This document shows, piece by piece, positions 8,154-15,292 of a stretch of 27,516 nt of DNA. Below the pieces are notes generated by a model, which saw only the letters and a program-made list of their open reading frames with translations, did not search any database and was not told the origin of the DNA. A program made the translations under genes and the position numbers. Within the stretch, counting starts at the first letter, position 1; every line of letters begins with the position of its first letter. The stretch is from the NCBI GenBank assembly GCA_025923975.1, contig JAICEV010000005.1, positions 1-27,516 of the forward strand, given 5' to 3'. This DNA is from Propionibacteriaceae bacterium (GTDB lineage: Bacteria; Actinomycetota; Actinomycetes; Propionibacteriales; Propionibacteriaceae).

Positions 8154-8279
8154 TGCGCGCCAGGCAAGACTTGTTCGCTCTCGGTACTGCTCGCCCAAGA
8201 TCTCGGCATACCAGACGAGCAGATCATTAGCGACACCATCACCGAGGCCGAACGGATCATCGGCAGCGTCATGCCCTGA
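8154..8279 (+). pseudogene. Possible 3'-end gene fragment
   Basis: After the stop at 8151-8153 the same frame continues with high third-position GC and a helix-like ending (LLAQDLGIPDEQIISDT, then ITEAERIIGSVMP) to TGA at 8277-8279. It has no start of its own and looks like the tail of a lost gene, placed just before a copy of the dispersed repeat. It could also be chance. Confidence 0.25.
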
Positions 8280-8291
8280 ACACTGTGTGCC

Positions 8292-8330
8292 CTGAGGCTG
8301 TCGAAGGGTCTTCGGCTTCGACGAACTCAG
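8292..8330. repeat. Dispersed inverted repeat, copy A
   Basis: CTGAG-gct-GTCGAAG (8292-8306) faces CTTCGAC-gaa-CTCAG (8316-8330). It lies in the convergent gap and supplies the stop codon and last Arg codon of the MarR gene on the minus strand. Related copies occur at 11031-11080 and 15193-15224. Confidence 0.7.
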
Positions 8331-8761
8331 CGCCCAAATAAGCCTTGCTGAAGCAGTCGGGCGAGTTGCTGCTGCTCGGCCGGGGGCAGTTGGGCCAGTT
8401 GGGCCGGTGGAGAGAGCAGTCCGTCGCGGGCCGTCTGAAGCGCGGTGATTCCACGCGGCGTAAGCACGACGGTCTTGACCCGGCGGTCTGCCGGGGACGG
8501 CCTGCGGTCCGCGAGGCCGGCGCGCTCGAGGTCGTCGATCATGGCTGTGACGTAGGAGGGATCGCAGTTCATAGCCGTGGCCAGCTCGCGCATCGACTGT
8601 GGCCGACCTGGATCGATGGCGAGCAGGGCCCGCAGGCCGGCCTGCGTAATCCCGAGCTCGGCGGAGACCTCGGCCCACCTGAAGCGCTGCTCTAGGACAA
8701 ATCCCATCAGCTTCTGCCAGGTCTCCACCAGTAAAGGATCGGCGTCAACCACGGGAGTCAT
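8327..8761 (-). CDS. MarR-family transcriptional regulator
   Basis: 144-residue winged-helix protein: GITQAGLRALLAI, then SMRELATAMNCDPSYVTAMIDDLERAGLADRR as the helix-turn-helix and DRRVKTVVLTPRG as the wing. ATG 8761 is the likely start; TTG 8797 would place the N-terminus inside the palindrome. The palindrome 20 bases upstream lies between this gene and a divergent membrane-protein gene, which is the usual arrangement for a MarR autorepressor that also controls its neighbour. Its ligand cannot be told from the sequence. Confidence 0.88.
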   Translation of the reverse strand: MTPVVDADPLLVETWQKLMGFVLEQRFRWAEVSAELGITQAGLRALLAIDPGRPQSMRELATAMNCDPSYVTAMIDDLERAGLADRRPSPADRRVKTVVLTPRGITALQTARDGLLSPPAQLAQLPPAEQQQLARLLQQGLFGR

Positions 8762-8780
8762 CCTATCGAGTGCTTTAACC

Positions 8781-8797
8781 TTGTCATTAGTTGACAA
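8781..8797. promoter_or_regulatory. MarR operator overlapping -35 element
   Basis: TTGTCA and TGACAA are perfect 6-base arms around a 5-base centre. The right arm lies in TTGACA (8791-8796), a consensus -35 for the rightward gene, so a bound repressor would block polymerase. Candidate -10 sequences (GAACAT 8814-8819, or CATAAG 8817-8822) are weak. Confidence 0.6.
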
Positions 8798-8825
8798 TCC
8801 TAAACTATTGGCAGAACATAAGTTT

Positions 8826-9326
8826 ATGTCTCGGAATACCGCTTCTCTTCACAAATACGTCCGAATGACAGCGCGAAGCTCGGCGTTGCTCTTCGCCGCA
8901 GCGCAGGCGACATCAGCGTTGGGGGAGCGCGCTGCGTGGGCATCGCGGCCGCTCTACGTTGGCTTCATGGCGGCGCATGCAGCGCACTTCACAATCGTTG
9001 CGGGGTATGCCAAGGTCACCGGAGGACGCGGCCTCTTTCCAGGTGGGCGAAGCATGAACGAGGTCGGAGGTTGGCCCACCGTCGCGGGCATCTATACCTT
9101 CTTCGCTGGCCTGGCTTTCACCGGCTGGACGGCCGGCACACCGGCCGCAATAGCTAAGCCCGCGATGCGCATTGCCGGCCACGCTGCAACCGGTCTCATC
9201 GGGGCCATGTTCGTCGGCACGTACCTGGGGCAGCTCTCCCAGTCCAGGTGGTACGCCGTGCCGGCTGCCATTGTCGGTACGGCGGAGATCGCCAGTGCGG
9301 TCGCCGGTCACAGCCGCGCCAGTTGA
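8826..9326 (+). CDS. Integral membrane protein of unknown function
   Basis: About 166 residues with four hydrophobic segments: around ARSSALLFAAAQATSAL, RPLYVGFMAAHAAHFTIVAG, VAGIYTFFAGLAFTGW and ATGLIGAMFVGTYLG, and perhaps a fifth near the C-terminus. The stretch HAAHFTIVAGY...GRGLFPGGRS with paired His residues is distinctive, but I cannot name the family. ATG 8826 follows the operator by 28 bases; ATG 8865 is an alternative. It is likely the target of the divergent MarR regulator. Drug efflux is not supported, since it lacks transporter length. Confidence 0.7.
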   Translation: MSRNTASLHKYVRMTARSSALLFAAAQATSALGERAAWASRPLYVGFMAAHAAHFTIVAGYAKVTGGRGLFPGGRSMNEVGGWPTVAGIYTFFAGLAFTGWTAGTPAAIAKPAMRIAGHAATGLIGAMFVGTYLGQLSQSRWYAVPAAIVGTAEIASAVAGHSRAS

Positions 9327-9398
9327 CTGACAACTCGCACCGGGCTTGTTTGCCGGGGGGCATCGAGTGGGGCAAGGAGCTTGGCTAGCCTCGGCTCA

Positions 9399-10115
9399 AT
9401 GGACATCGTTTTGATTCCCGGCTTGTGGCTCGACGGCTCATCGTGGGACGACGTCATCCCCTCCCTGCAGCAGGCCGGGCATCGCACGCACCCGCTCACG
9501 CTTCCAGGCATGGAGTCAAAGGACGCGAACCGCTCCACGATCACTCTGCGCGACCACATCGACGCGGTAGTCGCGGTGATCGACTCCTTCGATCCAGCCG
9601 ATGGGGACGTCGTACTGGTGGGGCATTCCGGCGGTGGCGCTATCGCCCATGCTGCGGTCGATGCGCGGCCTGATCGAGTCGCGCGTGTGGTGTACGTCGA
9701 CAGCGTTCCTCTCGGCGAAGGTGGAGTGATCAACGACGAGTTTCCGGCCGAGAACGGTGAGATGCCGTTGCCGGATTGGTCCCGCTTCGAGGAGCAGGAC
9801 CTCGTTGATCTCGATGACGAGCTGCGCATGCGGTTCCGCGACCGTGCCATTCCGGCACCTGCCCATGTGGCGAGTGACCCGCAGCAGCTCTTCGATGAAC
9901 GACGCTATGACGTACCCACCACCGTCATATCGTCCGAGTTCCCGAGCGCGGTCATCCGAGAGCTGATCGAGCAGGGGCACCCGTACGTGGCTGAGCTTGC
10001 GAAGGTCCGCAACGTCGACTACGTCGACCTGCCCACGGGCCACTGGCCGCAGTTCACCCGGCCCCAGGAGCTTGGGCGGGCGATCGTCGCGAGTCTCGAT
10101 CGGCCGACCTCATGA
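9399..10115 (+). CDS. Alpha/beta hydrolase, esterase-like
   Basis: 238 residues, starting MDIVLIPGLWLDGSSWDDVIP, with nucleophile motif GHSGGG and a C-terminal His in PTGHWPQFT, the pattern of small esterases in the salicylate-esterase/methylesterase-like group; the substrate is not known. TAGCCT (9385-9390) ends eight bases before ATG 9399, so the transcript may be leaderless. TTG 9381 is in frame, but its AAGGAG is only two bases away. Confidence 0.85.
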   Translation: MDIVLIPGLWLDGSSWDDVIPSLQQAGHRTHPLTLPGMESKDANRSTITLRDHIDAVVAVIDSFDPADGDVVLVGHSGGGAIAHAAVDARPDRVARVVYVDSVPLGEGGVINDEFPAENGEMPLPDWSRFEEQDLVDLDDELRMRFRDRAIPAPAHVASDPQQLFDERRYDVPTTVISSEFPSAVIRELIEQGHPYVAELAKVRNVDYVDLPTGHWPQFTRPQELGRAIVASLDRPTS

Positions 10116-10139
10116 TCGCATCGCGCTGAGTTCTCTTAA

Positions 10140-10159
10140 GGAATGGCGGAGGCCATTCC
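10140..10159 (+). terminator. Hairpin after hydrolase gene
   Basis: GGAATGGC and GCCATTCC form a perfect 8-bp stem with a 4-base loop, 25 bases after the hydrolase stop. No U-tract follows, so it is at best a weak intrinsic terminator. Confidence 0.35.
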
Positions 10160-10227
10160 ATGCAACCCGCGTGTCGGCGGTGTCGCTGTGGGGCCCGCGG
10201 AACTGGCTGTCTGGATAATCGGTGGCC

Positions 10228-11022
10228 ATGGAGTTCTTCAGCCGTCCCGACCTCTGGATCGCCTTCCTGACACTGTTCGCCCTGGAGATCGTCCTCGGCA
10301 TCGACAATGTGGTCTTCATCTCCATTCTGTCCGACAAGCTTCCGCCCCAGCTGCGACGCAGAGCCCGGATTGTTGGCCTCTCGCTGGCGATGATCTTCCG
10401 GATCGCGCTGCTCTTCGCAGCCTCGTGGGTCGTGGGCCTCACTGCGCCGCTGTTCAGCCTCGGACCCTGGCCGGCTCTCGAGATAAGCGGACGAGACCTG
10501 ATCTTGATCATCGGCGGCGCCTTCCTGGTCTACAAGGCGGTCACCGAGATCCACCAAAAGCTCGAAGGCTACGAAGCATCCAGATCGACTGGTCGGGCGG
10601 CCAGCTTTACCGCGGTGATCATCCAGATCATTTTGCTTGACATGGTGTTCTCGCTGGACTCGGTGATCACCGCCGTCGGCATGGTGGACGAGCTTTCGAT
10701 CATGATCGCGGCAGTCGTGCTCGCCATCGTGCTGATGATGTTCACCGCCGGGTGGATCAGCAGATTCGTGAATCGCCACCCAACGGTGAAGATGCTCGCA
10801 CTCTCATTCCTCGTGCTGATCGGGGCGAGTCTGATTGCCGAAGGCTTCGACTTCCACATCGAGAAACCCTTCATCTACGGGCCAATCGCGTTTGCCATTT
10901 GTGTGGAGGCGCTCAACCTGACATACCACTCCCGCCAGGCAAGGCGGCACCGGGAGGAAGCGGAGCCGGTGCATCTGCGGGAGAAGTACGCCGCCGAAGT
11001 CCGAGCATCCGACGAGGCGTAG
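10228..11022 (+). CDS. TerC-family integral membrane protein
   Basis: Polytopic membrane protein of 264 residues with the TerC signatures: EIVLGIDNVVFISIL in the first helix and DMVFSLDSVITAVG in the middle, the two conserved Asp-containing motifs of the metal-transport-related family. About seven membrane segments are visible, then a charged C-terminal tail. TerC proteins are linked to tellurite resistance and to manganese export or loading of secreted proteins. GTG 10222 is in frame, but ATG 10228 matches the usual N-terminus (MEFFSRPDLWIAFLTL) and lies eight bases after GATAAT, a good -10, suggesting a leaderless message. No other ter gene is nearby. Confidence 0.92.
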   Translation: MEFFSRPDLWIAFLTLFALEIVLGIDNVVFISILSDKLPPQLRRRARIVGLSLAMIFRIALLFAASWVVGLTAPLFSLGPWPALEISGRDLILIIGGAFLVYKAVTEIHQKLEGYEASRSTGRAASFTAVIIQIILLDMVFSLDSVITAVGMVDELSIMIAAVVLAIVLMMFTAGWISRFVNRHPTVKMLALSFLVLIGASLIAEGFDFHIEKPFIYGPIAFAICVEALNLTYHSRQARRHREEAEPVHLREKYAAEVRASDEA

Positions 11023-11030
11023 ACGAAGTG

Positions 11031-11080
11031 CCCTGAGCCCTTCGACAAACTCAGGACGGCGCCTGTCGAGACGCTCAGCG
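11031..11080. repeat. Dispersed inverted repeat, copy B
   Basis: CCTGAG (11032-11037) faces CTCAGG (11050-11055), with CTTCGACAAACTCAGG in between, then a second degenerate unit GCCTGTCGAGACGCTCAGC. It fills the convergent gap between the TerC gene and the GH9 remnant. The same core words as copies A and C are arranged here as two half-units. Confidence 0.65.
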
Positions 11081-11087
11081 CGCATCA

Positions 11088-12830
11088 TCAGTCGTTCACG
11101 GTGTTCAAGTAGGTGGCGACCCAAACGAGAGGCGCATTCCAACGGATACAGACATCGTTGGTGACCTCGGAGGTGGGCTCATCGAGGTAGCAGCACTGAG
11201 CTGGAAGTCCCAGAAGTCGAGGATCGTAAGGGAAGTCTGGAGACGGCCGGGAGTTCGCCCCACCGGCCAGCGCACCTTGTGGTGGGGGCGGCAACGCCGG
11301 GTCGAGATCGTGGCCAAACTGGCGAGTCCGCTGGTGACAGCTGTAGTCAGTGCCGTAGCCGGTGATGTAACTCTGACCGAGCCCGTTCCGCCCAAGCAGA
11401 TAATCCATTCCGGTGGCGACCGCATCTGCATAGCTGGGAACACCTGACAGCAGGTGCGCCGCCGCCATCACGACGAGGTTGTTGAGAATCCGGCCGTTCG
11501 ACCCCCAGTCCCATCCCTCGGTTGGCGCGTATGGCTGCCCTCACGGCTGCTGCCGCTGCAACTTCACCATTCGATCGGCCCCGCATCGCACACTCTCGAT
11601 CGCTTGCGTGTTCTCGCCGACGTCATCGCCGACCAATGCGAGATCGAGCCGAGCTGGTGCAGTCACGCGGTCGAAGTCGTAGCCGCCCGGGTCGAACGCC
11701 TCTGCAGCGTGCTGAGGAGAGTCAGCCAACTGTTGGCGGTAAATCTCCTCACTGGTGGCCAGCCACAGCTCCGCAGCCGCCCAATAGAAGTCGTCCTCGA
11801 GCCGGTCGTCGGAATAGGGACCACCGCCGAACTTGGCATGATCGTCAGGTGCAATCAGTCGAGGATGGCGCAGCGCCGCCTGATACGCGCTGCGAGCCGC
11901 ATCCAAGAGGGTTTGAGCGTACGCGGGATCGGTAGGACGGAACAGCCGAGCACCCTGAGCGGTTGCGGCAGCTACGTGCAGGCTGGCCGCCGTCGAGGGC
12001 CGATGCAATACCCGTTCAGTCGGGTCCTCGTGTGCCCAGCCGGGCATTGGCGACCACCGCGTGCCGTGCACCCGGTGGAACGCCAAACCGGCCAACGGAT
12101 CACTGTCGGGCACCCGCATGCGCAGGAGCCAGTCCAGCTGCCAGCGACACTCAGTGCGGATCATGTCGGCCAGCTCGCTGCCTGTCGTTTCATCAGCCCT
12201 TCTGAGCAGATCGAGTGTGCTGAGGAGCTGCCATACCGCGATGGCGCCGCTCGTTACGTACTTGCCGTAATCGCCCGCGTCATACCAGCCGCCCGAGACG
12301 TCAAATGTGCCCTCACACCGCCACTCCGGATAGAGCTGCTGCGCTTCCGGCCCTGTCCACGCGGGCACCGCGAGGTCTCCGCGATTCGGTGGCCGCCCGA
12401 GATGCCCTGCCGGGCGGCCATAACCCGGGGCAACACTGTCCGAGATCGGTGTGCCGGAGCGCATCACGTAGAAGAAGCGCAACGCATCAGCTGTCAACCG
12501 TTCGTAGAGCCGGCTCCTGATCTCGAAGGGGTGGCTGATCTGTGCGCCAGCCTCAATTCGAAAGCCGGCTCCCGGAAGGTTGAGCGCGCTGAAGTCCACG
12601 ACATGAACGTTGAGGCCCGACGTGGGCTCTGGTCGTACCCGCCAGACCTGTGAAAGGCCGGTGTGGGCGATGCCTCCGTCCCGGTCGCGAACGGCGAAGC
12701 CGACCGGCTCTCTGGCATCCGATATCAGCGTCGCCTGTTTGGGTCGACCCAGGAGGTAGCCCAGCTGGTTCACCCTGGCCTGCGGACGCGCGGTGATAAT
12801 TTCGCTGATGCGCCACTCCGGCCAACCCAC
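11088..12830 (-). pseudogene. Glycoside hydrolase family 9, interrupted by an in-frame TGA
   Basis: A GH9 (endoglucanase-type) protein of about 580 codons. An N-terminal Ig-like domain (ARVNQLGYLLGRPKQATLIS) precedes the (alpha/alpha)6 catalytic domain, with GGWYDAGDYGKYV carrying the catalytic-base Asp residues, WQLDWLLRMR, and further on SYITGYGTDYSCHQR and WNAPLVW. In the middle, codon 11543-11541 is TGA; the same frame continues without any shift as GQPYAPTEGWDWGSNGR and through to the normal end. The expected residue is Trp (QPWGQ), so a single TGG to TGA change explains the stop. The position of the catalytic acid, usually Glu in TNEITINWNAP, is Asp here (TNDV, codon 11156-11154). There is no signal peptide from GTG 12830. 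A sequencing error cannot be excluded. Confidence 0.85.
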
Positions 12831-12858
12831 CCGGGCAGCCTAAGCTGCTCCATTTTGG

Positions 12859-12966
12859 TCAGTCGATGAGCATGGCCGCCCGTTCCGCGACCATGACCGT
12901 GGGTACACAGGCGGCCGCGCCGCCGCCCTGGACGACGACATCCCACTCCTGCACGATTTCTGCAGA
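12859..12966 (-). pseudogene. Flavoprotein-like N-terminal fragment
   Basis: The minus-strand frame ending at TGA 12861-12859 reads AEIVQEWDVVVQGGGAAAC, then VPTVMVAERAAMLID. EWDVVVxGGGAA is the first strand and turn of an FAD-binding Rossmann fold, and codons have high third-position GC, but the rest of the fold is missing. It is joined directly to the SARP-like stub without any start of its own, so it is a remnant, possibly chimeric. The family assignment is weak. Confidence 0.35.
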
Positions 12967-13090
12967 GTGCCAGCAGCTTGACCAGCGACCGGGCCTTGCT
13001 CAGCCGCCAAGCGCCGGCTGGAACGGCAACGTGGTCAACCTGGACATTGAAGCCACCCAGCATTGCGATCCGAACTCGCTGCGGCCCCAT
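12967..13090 (-). pseudogene. N-terminal stub of a SARP/BTAD-type regulator
   Basis: From ATG 13090 the frame reads MGPQRVRIAMLGGFNVQVD, then VPAGAWRLSKARSLVKLLAL, which is the start of the OmpR-like DNA-binding domain of SARP/AfsR-type activators or their LuxR-fusion relatives (RIRLLGGFxV, then WRLRKARxLVKLLAL). After LLAL the match ends abruptly at about 12967 and another fragment follows. Only some 40 of the usual several hundred residues remain, so no functional regulator is made. Confidence 0.6.
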
Positions 13091-13139
13091 GCGCTCAGTG
13101 TCTCCCTCATCATGGCGGCCACCCCACCGGCATCGACGA

Positions 13140-13979
13140 TCATCGCTCCCGGCGCAGCCAGTCCAATGCGGTGGGCGCGGAGTCGAGCACCGAGATGTGA
13201 CCCTGGCCCCGCTGTAGCTGCAGCTCAGCTCCTGGACAGTGTGCTGCGAGCCACTCAGCGTGCCGGCTCGGCACCATTCGGTCAGCCGTGCCGTGCATGA
13301 TCAACGTCGGCGCCGCCACCTCGCTGAGCTCAAAGCCCCACGGGGCCATTGCAGTGACGTTGTCCTGAACCATGCCGTCCATCCCGTTGGCGGTTGCAGC
13401 CTGAACGATGCCGTTGAACCAGGACCATGCGCCATCGAGCGCCGCGTAATCGGCAGCAATAAACGACTCGGGATCGAACTCATTCGCAGCCAAAACCTCT
13501 TCGAGTTCGGCTCGACCGCGGCCAGCGGCCTGCAGTTCGCGCACGCTGCCGTCAGACATCCCCTCGAAAAAGTCGAGTCCGTCGGCTGGCCATGGCGCTG
13601 GGGAGGAGATGCTGACAACCGCAAGAACGCGATCCGACAGCAGGGCTCCGCACGCGAGGGCACGTGGCCCGCCGCCAGAATGCCCGAAAACGGCGAAGCG
13701 TCCGATGCCCAGCTGATCAGCAACCTGACGAGCATCGTCGGCCCCAGACGCTACCGTCGCGCCGTGATGGGGAGTCGAGCCTCCATAGCTAGGCCGGTCA
13801 TAGCCGATCCAACGAATACCAAGGGATCGCGCGGCCTCGAACAACGGCTCGGGTGGCACGCCCGTATTCGGAGTGCCGTGATGCCACAAGACGACCAGCT
13901 CATCAGAGCGTCCGGTCGGCCCGACATCGTACGCGTGCAGGACACGCCCATCGGCAGTGCCGACATCAACCTCGCGCAT
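13140..13979 (-). CDS. Alpha/beta hydrolase
   Basis: 279 residues with LWHHGTPNTGVPPEP at the oxyanion-hole region, DRPSYGGST, the nucleophile motif GHSGGGPRALA, the acid in HGTADRMVP and the C-terminal His in GQGHISV. The sequence HHGTPN and YDRPxYGGS is typical of a common actinobacterial hydrolase group without known substrates. ATG 13979 has AAGGAG nine bases upstream. It is divergent from the DJ-1/PfpI-MarR operon across the 21-bp palindrome, so shared control is likely; TTGTCA, 17 bases, AATCAT on the minus strand form a fair promoter for it. Confidence 0.88.
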   Translation of the reverse strand: MREVDVGTADGRVLHAYDVGPTGRSDELVVLWHHGTPNTGVPPEPLFEAARSLGIRWIGYDRPSYGGSTPHHGATVASGADDARQVADQLGIGRFAVFGHSGGGPRALACGALLSDRVLAVVSISSPAPWPADGLDFFEGMSDGSVRELQAAGRGRAELEEVLAANEFDPESFIAADYAALDGAWSWFNGIVQAATANGMDGMVQDNVTAMAPWGFELSEVAAPTLIMHGTADRMVPSRHAEWLAAHCPGAELQLQRGQGHISVLDSAPTALDWLRRER

Positions 13980-14024
13980 GAGTGGACTCCTTCAGCCGAT
14001 AAATGATTCTCTCGTGTCCGTGAC

Positions 14025-14053
14025 TTGACAATATACTGTCAATTTGACAGTAT
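14025..14053 (+). promoter_or_regulatory. Promoter with overlapping double palindrome
   Basis: TTGACA (14025-14030), 17 bases, then CAGTAT (14048-14053) form a promoter whose expected start point falls at ATG 14061. Over it lie a perfect 21-bp palindrome (arms ATACTGTCA 14033-14041 and TGACAGTAT 14045-14053, centre ATT) and a second one (TTGACA 14025-14030 with TGTCAA 14037-14042). A MarR dimer bound here would cover both -35 and -10. Confidence 0.75.
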
Positions 14054-14060
14054 GTTTCCT

Positions 14061-14681
14061 ATGGAGACAAACACCGCACATCTAGGCATCTACAGCACTC
14101 TTGCCGACTGGGAGGTCGGGCACCTTCTCGCCGAACTACGCACGGGTCGCTTCACAGGTACGCCGTGGAACGTCGTGACGGTCGCCGAAGCTCGGGAACC
14201 GATCACAACCATGGGTGGGATCCGAATCCTGCCCGATCTTGTCCTCGACGACCTAGATCCAGTCTCGAGCAGTTTATTGATCTTGCCAGGCGGTGACATC
14301 TGGGACGCCGGAGGCGGGGGAGCGTTCGCTGCGGCAGCGGCGCAATTCTTAGATGTGGGTGTCCCGGTAGCGGCAATCTGTGGTGCCACCGCGGGTCTTG
14401 CGCGAGCAGGACTGCTCGACAAGCGCCACCACACCAGCGCCGCAGCCGAGTATTTGACGGCCACGGGGTACGCGGGCGGAGACCGTTACGTTAACGAGCG
14501 GGCAGTTGTGGATGGGGATCTCATCACCGCCGGCCCACAGTCACCTGTGCAATTTGCCTGCGCGACGCTGCGACGCCTCGGCCTGATGTCCGAGCCCACT
14601 CTGCAGGCCTACGAGGGCCTCTTCCACAGGGGTGACGCGACCGCTTTCCCAGTACTCATGCAGGCTCAGTACGCCGCATGA
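14061..14681 (+). CDS. DJ-1/PfpI-family protein (glutamine-amidotransferase-like)
   Basis: 206 residues with HLGIYSTLADWEVGHLLAEL at the start, then LLILPGGDIWD and the nucleophile-elbow region VAAICGATAGLARAGLL, where Cys in AICGAT is the conserved reactive Cys of the family, and a final HTSAAAEYL with the nearby His. Members include proteases, chaperones, glyoxalases and isonitrile hydratases; which activity applies is not visible. ATG 14061 sits at the expected transcription start, so translation may be leaderless; ATG 14052 would begin inside the operator. The stop overlaps the following MarR gene as ATGA. Confidence 0.85.
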   Translation: METNTAHLGIYSTLADWEVGHLLAELRTGRFTGTPWNVVTVAEAREPITTMGGIRILPDLVLDDLDPVSSSLLILPGGDIWDAGGGGAFAAAAAQFLDVGVPVAAICGATAGLARAGLLDKRHHTSAAAEYLTATGYAGGDRYVNERAVVDGDLITAGPQSPVQFACATLRRLGLMSEPTLQAYEGLFHRGDATAFPVLMQAQYAA

Positions 14682-15184
14682 GCACGGCTCGGGACACCCG
14701 GCTGGAGGTCCCGCCCCGCGAAGAGTGGCCCGACCTTCCGCCGCACACCGAGGCAGGCGGAGTGCTGACGGACCTTGTACTCACCACCTTCCGTCTCAAT
14801 GGCCGCCTCATGGACGTTGCCCAGGAAATGGCGGCCGAGGGCGGGATAACCGCATCCTGGTGGCAAGTGCTCGGAGGCGTATTGGACCAACCGCGCAGCG
14901 TCGCCGACATTGCACGGCTCATGGGAATGACCCGGCAAGGAGTGCAGCGGGTCGCCGACCTCCTTGTCGCGCGGCAGCTCGCGGAGTACCGGCCAAATCC
15001 CGCACATCAACGAGCCAAGCTGCTGGCCTGCACTGAAGCCGGCTATTGGGCGATTCGCCGCATCGGCCTCGTCCAGCGGCCGTTCGCGGACCGGATCGGA
15101 GCTGAGGTGGGCATCGACGGGTTGCAGACCGCTTTGTCCATCATGCGACACCTCGTCGACATCCTGGAGGCAGACCGACATTGA
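14678..15184 (+). CDS. MarR-family transcriptional regulator
   Basis: 168 residues; a winged helix with GGITASWWQVLGGV, then SVADIARLMGMTRQGVQRVADLLVARQL as helix-turn-helix and a wing with AKLLACTEAG. A polar N-terminal extension of about 25 residues (RLEVPPREEWPDLPPHTE) precedes the domain. ATG 14678 overlaps the stop of the DJ-1/PfpI gene (ATGA), so both are translated from one message. The 21-bp palindrome over the operon promoter is the obvious binding site, giving autorepression plus control of the divergent hydrolase. The inducer is unknown. Confidence 0.88.
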   Translation: MSTARDTRLEVPPREEWPDLPPHTEAGGVLTDLVLTTFRLNGRLMDVAQEMAAEGGITASWWQVLGGVLDQPRSVADIARLMGMTRQGVQRVADLLVARQLAEYRPNPAHQRAKLLACTEAGYWAIRRIGLVQRPFADRIGAEVGIDGLQTALSIMRHLVDILEADRH

Positions 15185-15192
15185 TGCGCCCC

Positions 15193-15224
15193 GAGCCTGT
15201 CGAAGGGCGCGCTTCGACGGGCTC
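15193..15224. repeat. Dispersed inverted repeat, copy C
   Basis: GAGCCTGTCGAAG (15193-15205) and CTTCGACGGGCTC (15212-15224) form a 13-bp stem with one G-T type mismatch around a 6-base loop. It lies just after the MarR stop and could serve as a terminator or REP-like element, as copies A and B also follow gene ends. Confidence 0.7.
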
Positions 15225-15292
15225 ATCGCTCATGTTCAGTCTCTGCTGCGGCCTGAGTCGTCGGTTCATTGCGGCTTGGGATACTCAGCGCG

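Noticed and set aside
10116..10227. Manganese (yybP-ykoY) riboswitch before the TerC gene
   Set aside because: TerC genes sometimes have this element, but only a simple 8-bp hairpin is visible and the conserved core was not found; a covariance-model search would settle it.
11541..11543. TGA read as selenocysteine or Trp
   Set aside because: The expected residue is Trp, no SECIS-like element was sought with a tool, and many genes here end in TGA, including overlapping ones, so reassigned code is excluded; point mutation is simpler.
11454..12653. 399-residue plus-strand frame
   Set aside because: It is antisense to the GH9 gene, has no recognisable domain and shows the usual high-GC shadow composition.
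12866..13300. 144-residue plus-strand frame
   Set aside because: Antisense of the flavoprotein-like and SARP remnants and of the hydrolase end; Pro/Ser-rich shadow.
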